Below are positions 58,000 through 64,000 of a stretch of 64,000 nt of DNA, in pieces. The translations under genes were made by a program, and so were the position numbers. The notes below the pieces were generated by a model that did no database searches, was not told the DNA's origin, and was given only the letters and a program-made list of their open reading frames with translations. This DNA comes from Roseovarius mucosus (GTDB lineage Bacteria; Pseudomonadota; Alphaproteobacteria; Rhodobacterales; Rhodobacteraceae): positions 3,919,501-3,983,500 of the forward strand of contig NZ_CP020474.1 in NCBI RefSeq assembly GCF_002080415.1, read 5' to 3'. Within the stretch, counting starts at the first letter, position 1. Every line of letters starts with the position of its first letter.

Positions 58000-58106
58000 C
58001 GCGTCGGGGGCGGGCGTTGAAGGTGAGTATTTTCACCAAGAAGAATGCTGGATTTGCGAGACGCAACTTGGCTTGATACATGGGCGCAAAAATCGGAGAC
58101 CTGCCC

Positions 58107-58751
58107 ATGACCGACACCCTGACACCTGACGAGATCGCGGCGCTGTTTACGCGTGCGGATGGGCAATTTCTCTTTGCTCGCTGGGGGCGGCCCATTGTGC
58201 CGGTGGTGTTTGGCACGGATGACGCGACGCTGAGCGTGGTCAAGGGCGCGGTCGAGGCGGTGGTGGCGCTGGCGGGGCATCAAATGGCCGAGACCGACCC
58301 GGAACTGGGGGCGAACCTCATGCTCTTTTTCTTTCGCGACTGGCGGGAATTGCCTGAGGTGCCGGGGCTGGACCGGCTGATCCCCGATCTTGGCCCGCTG
58401 GTGGCCAAGCTGGAGGCGACCGAGGCCAATCAATACCGCATTTTTCGCTTTGACGAGCGGGGCGCGATCCGGGCCTGTTTCGTCTTTCTGAGGATGGACG
58501 TGCATCTGAGTGCGGTTCCCGCCGAGACATTGGCGCTGAGCCAGATCGTGCAGAGCGTGCTGCTATGGTCGGATGCCGCGTTTCAGGATCGCTCGGCTCT
58601 GGCGGCCCTGCCGGGGGGCGCTGTGGTGTTGCGGCCCGAGATTGGGGCGCTGATCCGGGCCAGTTATGATCCGGTCCTGCCCATGGTCAGCCAAGAGCCA
58701 AGCCACGCGCTGCGGCTGGCGGCCCGGCTTGGGCAGAGCGGCGCGCATTGA
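58107..58751 (+). CDS. conserved hypothetical protein
   Basis: 214 residues, soluble, no signal peptide. It has FARWGRPIVPVVFGTDD near the N-terminus, FFFRDWRELPEVPGLDRL in the middle and a C-terminal ending ALRLAARLGQSGAH. I know no function. The ATG at 58107 is chosen because GGAG is eight bases upstream; ATG 58080 is in frame but lacks an SD. It follows ruvB after 107 bases and lies 87 bases upstream of the LysM gene pair. Confidence 0.75.
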   Translation: MTDTLTPDEIAALFTRADGQFLFARWGRPIVPVVFGTDDATLSVVKGAVEAVVALAGHQMAETDPELGANLMLFFFRDWRELPEVPGLDRLIPDLGPLVAKLEATEANQYRIFRFDERGAIRACFVFLRMDVHLSAVPAETLALSQIVQSVLLWSDAAFQDRSALAALPGGAVVLRPEIGALIRASYDPVLPMVSQEPSHALRLAARLGQSGAH

Positions 58752-58838
58752 GCTTGCAAAGCGCGGCGGCGGGACGGAAACGTCTTGACCGAATCTGCCG
58801 GATTGGCCTTAGTGCCTCCGTATCTGGGGGAATGTTTA

Positions 58839-59921
58839 ATGAGGAACGCTATTGGTGGGGTGGTGTTGCTTCTGGCCGGGGTTTTGGCCGGGCATTCTCA
58901 GGCGCAGGGCTGTGGCGGCAGCTATGTGGTGCAACGCGGCGATAGCCTGACGCTGATTGCAGCCAGTTTTTATCAGGATGCGGGCAAATGGACCGCGATC
59001 CACTCTGCCAACATAGATCAGATCGGCGAAGACCCCAACAACCTGCGGGCGGGTATGCAGTTGCGGCTGCGCTGTATTGACGGCAGGCCAACGGGTCTGG
59101 AGGGCGGTACGACCGCGCCAGCTTTGCCACTTGCCGCCGCTGCGCCGCTGGTTGTAACCCCCGGCAATGCCGCCACCCGGCGCAAGATCAATATCCTGAC
59201 AGGGGGCGATTTCTGGCCCTTCACCGACAGGGACGCGCCGAATGGTGGGATGCTGACCGAGGTGGTGCAGGCGGCGATGCAGTCGGCCAATCCGACGCAG
59301 GGTTTTGCCATCCATTGGGTTGATGACTGGGCGGCGCATCAAGAGCCGCTCTTGTCCAATGCGCTTTTGGATATCGGGTTTCCTTGGCTCAAACCGGAAT
59401 GCGCCAATGACCCCGAGAGTTATGGCTGTGCCAATCTGCTCTACTCTGGGTCGATGTTTGAAGTGCTGATGCTGCTCTTTGTCGACAAGTCGCGCCCAAT
59501 GGCCTTTCAATCGGACGCGGATATGCAGGGCAAGACCCTGTGTCGGCCTGCGGGCTATCCCACCTTCATGTTGGATCAACGCGGGCGGAACTGGCTCAAG
59601 AACGGGGTGATCACGTTGAAGACGCCCCAATCGCCCGGCGACTGCCTGCGGCTCTTGGTCGAGGGCGAGGTCGACGGCGTTGTGCTTAACGAGTTTCTGG
59701 GACGGGGTAAGATCAAGGACATGGGTCTGGGCGAGCGTGTTGGCGTGGCCGAAGGTAAGCCGATTTCGATCGAGGGCATGCATATGGTGGTGCATCGGTC
59801 GCATCCCGATGGGCCAGCATTTCTGGCGGTGTTCGAGCGGGGGCTGGCCGATATTCGCGCGAACGGACGCTATCAAAGCATCATCGAGGCGCATATGAGC
59901 CGCGTTTGGGCGGGGTTCTGA
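58839..59921 (+). CDS. exported LysM plus solute-binding (SBP family 3) protein, copy 1
   Basis: 360 residues. Signal peptide about 1-23 (ending SQAQ). A LysM peptidoglycan-binding domain follows (about 28-78: YVVQRGDSLTLIAASFYQDAGKW to MQLRLRC). A short Ala-rich linker leads to a periplasmic substrate-binding fold (about 115-358) with ILTGGDFWPFTDRDAPNGGMLTEVV, DIGFPWLKPEC and GKTLCRPAGYPTF. SBP_3 proteins bind small ligands such as amino acids. The Cys pairs (PEC, LCRPAG) suggest disulphides. No ABC permease or ATPase is next to it. A close paralogue follows after 4 bases. Confidence 0.85.
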   Translation: MRNAIGGVVLLLAGVLAGHSQAQGCGGSYVVQRGDSLTLIAASFYQDAGKWTAIHSANIDQIGEDPNNLRAGMQLRLRCIDGRPTGLEGGTTAPALPLAAAAPLVVTPGNAATRRKINILTGGDFWPFTDRDAPNGGMLTEVVQAAMQSANPTQGFAIHWVDDWAAHQEPLLSNALLDIGFPWLKPECANDPESYGCANLLYSGSMFEVLMLLFVDKSRPMAFQSDADMQGKTLCRPAGYPTFMLDQRGRNWLKNGVITLKTPQSPGDCLRLLVEGEVDGVVLNEFLGRGKIKDMGLGERVGVAEGKPISIEGMHMVVHRSHPDGPAFLAVFERGLADIRANGRYQSIIEAHMSRVWAGF

Positions 59922-59925
59922 GGTG

Positions 59926-60948
59926 ATGCGGGGCGGGATCGCAGCCGCAATTCTGGGGATTGGTCTGATGCTGCCGCAGGCTGCGCGCGCGCTCTGCGAT
60001 GTGACCTACCGGGTGCAGCCCGGCGATACGCTGGCTAAGGTGGCCGAGACGCATTACGACGACGCCGAGCAATGGACACTGATTTACTACGCCAATCAGT
60101 CCGTGCTTGCGGGGCAGGGGCAAACGCTGATTGCGGGGAGCGACCTCTATCTTCCATGCCCGGCAGAGAATCCGGTGCCAGATGCCACGCCGCTGCGGCA
60201 AAGCGGGGCGGAGCTGACTTTGCTCACTGCCGGGGGGGATATGCCCTTTGCCGATCAGGATTGGCCCGGCGGCGGCATGATCACGGAACTGGTCAATGCC
60301 GCGCTGGAGCTGAGCCCCTCGCCGGTTCCTTATGAAATCGTGTGGGACCCGGATCTCAGCCAGCATCTGGAGCCGCTGCTGGGGCAGAAACGTTATGATG
60401 TGGGCTTTCCTTGGATCAAGCCCGACTGCGGCCTGACGCCAGAGGTGACGCTCTGCAAAGAGTTTCACTTTTCCGAGGCCTTGATGGACCTGCCGGTCAT
60501 GTTGTTCCGGCGCGCCGATAGCGATTTTCGCTATGGCGAGGATGCTGATATTCTTGGCAAGCGGCTCTGCCGTCCGATGGGGCGCTTTACCCATGATCTG
60601 GACCGGGCCGACCGGCGCTGGATGGCGGACGGCAAGATCAGCCTGACCCAGCCCGGTAGCCCCGAGGAATGCTTTGCTCTGTTGATGGCGGGCGCGGTGG
60701 ATGCCGTCAGTCTTGATGTCTTTGAAGGTGCGGCCAAGATCGTTGCCATGGGGCTGCGCGGGCAGGTGGTGCCGGTCGATCAGCCGCTATCGCGTGAGGC
60801 GCTCTATGCGGTGATTTCCAAAACCCATTGGCGCGGCACGACGCATCTTTACCGGCTCAATGCGGGGCTGGCCAAGCTGCGCGAGAGCGGGCGCTACGGC
60901 GAGATCGTGCAACGGCATCTGGCGCTCTTTTGGGAAGCGTTGAAATAG
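59926..60948 (+). CDS. exported LysM plus solute-binding (SBP family 3) protein, copy 2
   Basis: 340 residues. The architecture is the same as the preceding gene: signal peptide (about 1-23, ending AARA), LysM (about 25-75, VTYRVQPGDTLAKVAETHYDDAEQW) and SBP domain (about 95-335) with LLTAGGDMPFADQDWPGGGMITELV, DVGFPWIKPDC and GKRLCRPMGRFTHD. The start is ATG 59926; GTG 59923 is also possible. Spacing of 4 bases to the upstream stop shows one operon. The two differ enough to bind different ligands or form a heteromeric pair. Confidence 0.85.
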   Translation: MRGGIAAAILGIGLMLPQAARALCDVTYRVQPGDTLAKVAETHYDDAEQWTLIYYANQSVLAGQGQTLIAGSDLYLPCPAENPVPDATPLRQSGAELTLLTAGGDMPFADQDWPGGGMITELVNAALELSPSPVPYEIVWDPDLSQHLEPLLGQKRYDVGFPWIKPDCGLTPEVTLCKEFHFSEALMDLPVMLFRRADSDFRYGEDADILGKRLCRPMGRFTHDLDRADRRWMADGKISLTQPGSPEECFALLMAGAVDAVSLDVFEGAAKIVAMGLRGQVVPVDQPLSREALYAVISKTHWRGTTHLYRLNAGLAKLRESGRYGEIVQRHLALFWEALK

Positions 60949-60979
60949 GCTGATCGCTTTGGCCCGTGGCGGGTTGGGG

Positions 60980-61519
60980 TTAGAGCCCGTCGAAGGCGCA
61001 GAGGGTGTGCACGTCCATGCCCATATCTGTCAGCCGCTTGTGGCCGCCCAAGTCGGGCAGATCAACGACAAAGGCGCACCCGGTGATAATTCCGCCCAGA
61101 CGCTCGATGAGGCGAATGCCTGCCGCCGCCGTTCCGCCGGTGGCCAATAGGTCATCGACCAAAAGCACGCGCTCGCCGGGTTGGATGGCGTCATCATGGA
61201 GTTCAACCACCGCCTCGCCATATTCGAGCTGATACTCCTCGGAGATGACTGCGCCGGGCAGCTTGCCCTTTTTGCGGATCGGCACAAAACCAACCGAGAG
61301 CTGATGCGCGATGGCACCGCCAAGGATGAAGCCGCGCGCCTCGAGCCCTGCCACCTTGTCGATCGGCTGGCCTGCGTAGGGGTGCAGCATCTGGTCGATG
61401 GCCATGCGAAAGCCGCGCGGATCAGCAAAGAGCGTGGTCACATCGCGAAAGAGGATACCGTCATGCGGAAAATCGACGATGGTGCGGATGTAATCCTGAA
61501 CGGTCTTGAGGGGCGGCAT
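60980..61519 (-). CDS. apt: adenine phosphoribosyltransferase
   Basis: 179 residues. Makes AMP from adenine and PRPP. PRPP loop [17 protein letters not shown] (about 120-136); N-terminal [22 protein letters not shown] and [31 protein letters not shown] are family-typical. It lies downstream of mtnP on the same strand after 247 bases; mtnP releases the adenine that this enzyme recycles. Confidence 0.96.
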   Translation of the reverse strand: MPPLKTVQDYIRTIVDFPHDGILFRDVTTLFADPRGFRMAIDQMLHPYAGQPIDKVAGLEARGFILGGAIAHQLSVGFVPIRKKGKLPGAVISEEYQLEYGEAVVELHDDAIQPGERVLLVDDLLATGGTAAAGIRLIERLGGIITGCAFVVDLPDLGGHKRLTDMGMDVHTLCAFDGL

Positions 61520-61766
61520 GGGGTGGCTCCGGCTATGTGCGGCGCATGTTGTGGCGCGGGTGGTACGTAGATGCAAGGGCTGAGTGCGTGATCCGGTAAA
61601 GCGCGATGGCCTTGATCCGCGAGGGCGCTGAGGGTGAGGCCCAATGGGTAATGGTGACAATTGGTAAGTTTCTCGATGCGATAGGCCATGCCCGCGTTAT
61701 CGGGCATGGCGCGCGCGGGCGTCCCGTGAGGTGACACCCTGCGTTTTAAAGAGTGAACGCTGGCGA

Positions 61767-62642
61767 TCAGCCCAGCACCCGACCCGCAACCGCATCGAGC
61801 CGCGCCAGAACGGCGGGGTCGCGTTTCTCGGGGGCGGTGATAAGGGCAAAGTCGAGTGCGCGGTCGCAGCCATGCGGGCAAGGCGCACGGTCTGGGCCGA
61901 GGAGAGCGGGCAGGCGGCGGACCATGTCGCGCCCCTTGTCGGCATTGCCGGTGAGGGTCGCGATGATGGCGGTGATATCGACCGCGCCGTGATCCGGATG
62001 CCAGCTGTCATAATCGGTGATCATGGCGACAGAGGCGTAGCACAGTTCCGCCTCGCGGGCGAGTTTGGCCTCGGGCATGCCGGTCATGCCGATGACATCG
62101 CAGCCCCAGACAGTGCGATAGAGGTTTGACTCGGCCAGTGTCGAGAATTGCGGGCCTTCCATCGCCAGATAGGTGCCGCCCCGATGCACGGTGATGCCCG
62201 CGTCCTGTGCTGCGGTTTCACAGGCGTCCGAGAGGCGGGGGCAGGTGGGATGCGCGACGCTGACATGCGCCACGCAGCCGGGGCCAAAAAAGGATTTCTC
62301 GCGCGCGAAGGTGCGGTCGATATACTGATCTATGACAAGAAAGTCGCCCGGTGCCAGATCTTCGCGGAACGAGCCGCAGGCCGAGACCGAGATGACATCC
62401 GTGACACCCAGCCGTTTGAGCGCGTCAATATTGGCGCGGTACGGAACAGAGGAAGGGCTATGCACATGGCCACGCCCATGGCGGGGCAGAAAGGCCATCG
62501 GCACCCCATCAAGCGTCCCGGTCAGGATCGCATCAGAGGCCGCGCCCCACGGGGTTTCTACTGCGCGCCATTCGGCCCCTTGCAACCCGTCGATCTCGTA
62601 AAGCCCGGAGCCGCCGATCACTCCGATCATGGTCTTTGTCAT
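61767..62642 (-). CDS. mtnP: S-methyl-5'-thioadenosine phosphorylase
   Basis: 291 residues. Phosphorolysis of MTA to adenine plus methylthioribose-1-phosphate in polyamine/methionine salvage. Motifs: IGVIGGSGLYEIDGLQ, PRHGRGHVHSPSSVPYRANI, SVSACGSFREDLAPGDF, YLAMEGPQFSTLAESNLYR and VIGMTGMPEAKLAREAELCYA. The 3' side is next to apt. No other methionine-salvage genes lie nearby. Confidence 0.96.
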   Translation of the reverse strand: MTKTMIGVIGGSGLYEIDGLQGAEWRAVETPWGAASDAILTGTLDGVPMAFLPRHGRGHVHSPSSVPYRANIDALKRLGVTDVISVSACGSFREDLAPGDFLVIDQYIDRTFAREKSFFGPGCVAHVSVAHPTCPRLSDACETAAQDAGITVHRGGTYLAMEGPQFSTLAESNLYRTVWGCDVIGMTGMPEAKLAREAELCYASVAMITDYDSWHPDHGAVDITAIIATLTGNADKGRDMVRRLPALLGPDRAPCPHGCDRALDFALITAPEKRDPAVLARLDAVAGRVLG

Positions 62643-62699
62643 GTGCCGCTATCCTGTTTGGTGCCTCTTTCTGCCATGGTTACGACGGTTCGCGGCAAA

Positions 62700-62734
62700 T
62701 GAAAATGCCCGCGCGGTCCGTGATCCGCGCGGGC
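62700..62734 (-). terminator. terminator of the isochorismatase-type gene
   Basis: GCCCGCGCGG (62707-62716) and CCGCGCGGGC (62725-62734) form a perfect 10-bp stem. On the minus strand ATTTTCATTT follows. It ends the gene at 62781 before mtnP. Confidence 0.8.
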
Positions 62735-62780
62735 CTGCCCGCCTGTCCTCCTCGGCAGGCGGGCGCTGTGGCGGCGGGCG

Positions 62781-63593
62781 TCAGCCCAGCATCGCCACGA
62801 CCTCTTCGGTGGTCCAGACGGCGTTGGCCATGTAGCGGAAATTGATAAGCGCCGCGAGATAACCATCGCCTTCGGGCAGCATCGCGGCGGCGGTGGCGTC
62901 CTTGATCACGGCCACCTCGAATCCTTGTTCCAGCAGTTCGCGCATATGGGCTTCGGTGCACAGATTGGCGGACATGCCCGCGAGGATCACTTGGTCGATG
63001 CCCTGTTTGCGCAGTTGCAGGGCAAGGTCATTATGCTCTGGCCCGTAGAGCTTGTGCGGTGAGGTGACGATGGTCTTGCCGTCATGGATATAGGGTTTGT
63101 AAAGATCGAGGAAATCGGCACCGGAGCCTTCGAAGCCTTCCAGTGACAGGGGATCCTTGCGATCGAACATGCCGATGTTGTGCATCAGCTTTTCCAATGC
63201 GCCTTCGAATTTCCAGCCGTGATCGACGGGATAGTAATAATGCGGCGACACGGCGACCGTGATGCCCGCAGCCTTGGCCGCTTTGAACAGGCTTTCGATA
63301 TTGGCGACGGTGTTGTTGCGCTCGACGCTGGCACCGACCACACCCCAGGTTACGCCATTGGGGCTGAGAAAATCGTTCTGCGGATCGGTGACGACAAGGG
63401 CGACGCGGGAGAGGTCAATTTTCATATCGCTGGGCGGAAGGGCGGGCTCTGCAGGTTCCGCGTAGGGGTTTTCCTGCGCCTGTGCGCCGGTGGCGGCAAG
63501 GCCGGTTGCAGCGGCGGCAATGGCCACGGTGCCGGTCAGCGCCTGACGGCGGGTGAGTTTCGGCTCGTGGTCGTGGTCATGATTGTTGCACAT
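62781..63593 (-). CDS. Tat-exported isochorismatase-type cysteine hydrolase
   Basis: 270 residues. The N-terminus has a twin-Arg motif TRRQALTG and hydrophobic stretch ending near TGAQAQ, so Tat export is predicted. A His/Asp-rich start (CNNHDHDHEP) could bind metal. The hydrolase domain (about 60-265) keeps the triad Asp in VVTDPQNDF, Lys in SPHKLYGPEHNDL and Cys in SANLCTEAHM. Substrate unknown. A probable AraC-type regulator is divergent, 130 bases away. Confidence 0.88.
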   Translation of the reverse strand: MCNNHDHDHEPKLTRRQALTGTVAIAAAATGLAATGAQAQENPYAEPAEPALPPSDMKIDLSRVALVVTDPQNDFLSPNGVTWGVVGASVERNNTVANIESLFKAAKAAGITVAVSPHYYYPVDHGWKFEGALEKLMHNIGMFDRKDPLSLEGFEGSGADFLDLYKPYIHDGKTIVTSPHKLYGPEHNDLALQLRKQGIDQVILAGMSANLCTEAHMRELLEQGFEVAVIKDATAAAMLPEGDGYLAALINFRYMANAVWTTEEVVAMLG

Positions 63594-63723
63594 GGTCTGT
63601 CTCTCCTGAGTGGGTGTTGAATAAAGAATGTCTGACAGGGGCTATGTGCCTTTGCGTCCCGAATTCGGGCGTGAGCAATTATTTCTGTGCCAATACGACC
63701 GCAGCCGTGCCAGTCTATCGACC

Positions 63724-64000
63724 ATGCAGATCACAGAGACCCATGACCGTATCCTGAGCGAGCTCGATATACAGCCCGAGCCCTTTGCGCTTTGCGCGCT
63801 GGAGGGGGTGTGTAGCCTTGGGTTGGGGCGGGTGCCGGGGGCGACCTTGCATTACGTGCTGAGTGGCGAGGGGTATCTAAGCCTGCAAGGCCATGCGCCG
63901 ATCCTGCTGGCCCCGGGGCGTCTGGTGCTGGTGCCGTCTTGTGCGCGGCATTCGCTGAGCCACACCGGTGCCGGCGCAACAATGGTGCCTGAATGCAGGC
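63724..64000 (+). CDS. probable AraC-type regulator, N-terminal cupin part (cut by window end)
   Basis: 92 codons open to the right edge. The sequence HYVLSGEGYLSLQGHAPILLAPGRLVLVPSCARHSLSH is the cupin pattern of AraC regulators of the Cupin_6 type (VLSGxxxL, APGxLVLVP, H). The DNA-binding half would lie beyond the window. Divergent to the isochorismatase-type hydrolase, so it may control it. A stand-alone cupin protein is the alternative. Confidence 0.7.
   Translation, partial: MQITETHDRILSELDIQPEPFALCALEGVCSLGLGRVPGATLHYVLSGEGYLSLQGHAPILLAPGRLVLVPSCARHSLSHTGAGATMVPECR

Overview
The window is a chromosomal stretch of a G+C-rich alphaproteobacterium, most probably a marine member of the Rhodobacterales (Roseobacter group). 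Pointers are the trpGDC-moaC-moeA cluster, the class II B12-dependent ribonucleotide reductase, two DUF1127 genes, Hint-domain proteins, a propionyl-CoA synthetase with TTTGCA-type upstream motifs, and ruvCAB gene order. Almost everything is housekeeping. I see no prophage, transposase, CRISPR array or rRNA operon. There is one tRNA, tRNA-Pro(TGG).

Layout. 1-2.3 kb: end of a YHS-domain gene, an A+T-richer orphan gene, a hairpin-rich gap, and htpX behind a heat-shock-like promoter. 2.3-6.6 kb: two Hint-domain proteins flanking a sulfotransferase, then a divergent GAPDH. 6.6-13.4 kb: SPOR protein, upp, the malic enzyme maeB and the propionate activator prpE, the last two with conspicuous operators. 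13.6-24.9 kb: a CRP-like regulator with a perfect CRP site in front of its own start, CIA30, nadK, glyA, small membrane proteins, a YccA/BI-1 gene with a structured leader, LysR, an MDR oxidoreductase, an XRE regulator, a histidinol-phosphatase-like gene and guanine deaminase. 25-31 kb: mgtE with a 5-formyl-THF cyclo-ligase, facing the five-gene trpG-trpD-trpC-moaC-moeA operon. 31-36.9 kb: divergent polysaccharide deacetylase, a secreted PEBP-like protein, an altered HisA paralogue, rluE, rhodanese and trpE. 36.9-41.9 kb: fabI, lysE-type exporter, gpt, aminotransferase and PpiD-like foldase run tightly into trpE.

42-49.5 kb: pdxH, a double cold-shock protein with DUF192, tRNA-Pro, and nrdJ behind a tandem NrdR operator. 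nrdJ is followed by two small A+T-richer orphan genes and a second copy of its own 3' end. 49.5-55.5 kb: PCuAC copper chaperone, transaldolase-like aldolase, priA (TTG start), an MFS transporter, prmA and small genes. 55.8-64 kb: ruvCAB, a conserved hypothetical, two tandem LysM plus solute-binding proteins, apt and mtnP (purine/MTA salvage), a Tat-exported isochorismatase-type hydrolase, and the start of a probable AraC regulator.

Functional themes are tryptophan synthesis, split into trpE and trpGDC; purine and pyrimidine salvage (upp, gpt, apt, guaD, mtnP); C3/C4 carbon flow (maeB, prpE); and DNA repair and replication (ruvCAB, priA, nrdJ). The least explained parts are the nrdJ tail duplication with its small genes, the LysM-SBP pair, the altered HisA paralogue, the Hint/sulfotransferase cluster and several strong intergenic palindromes.
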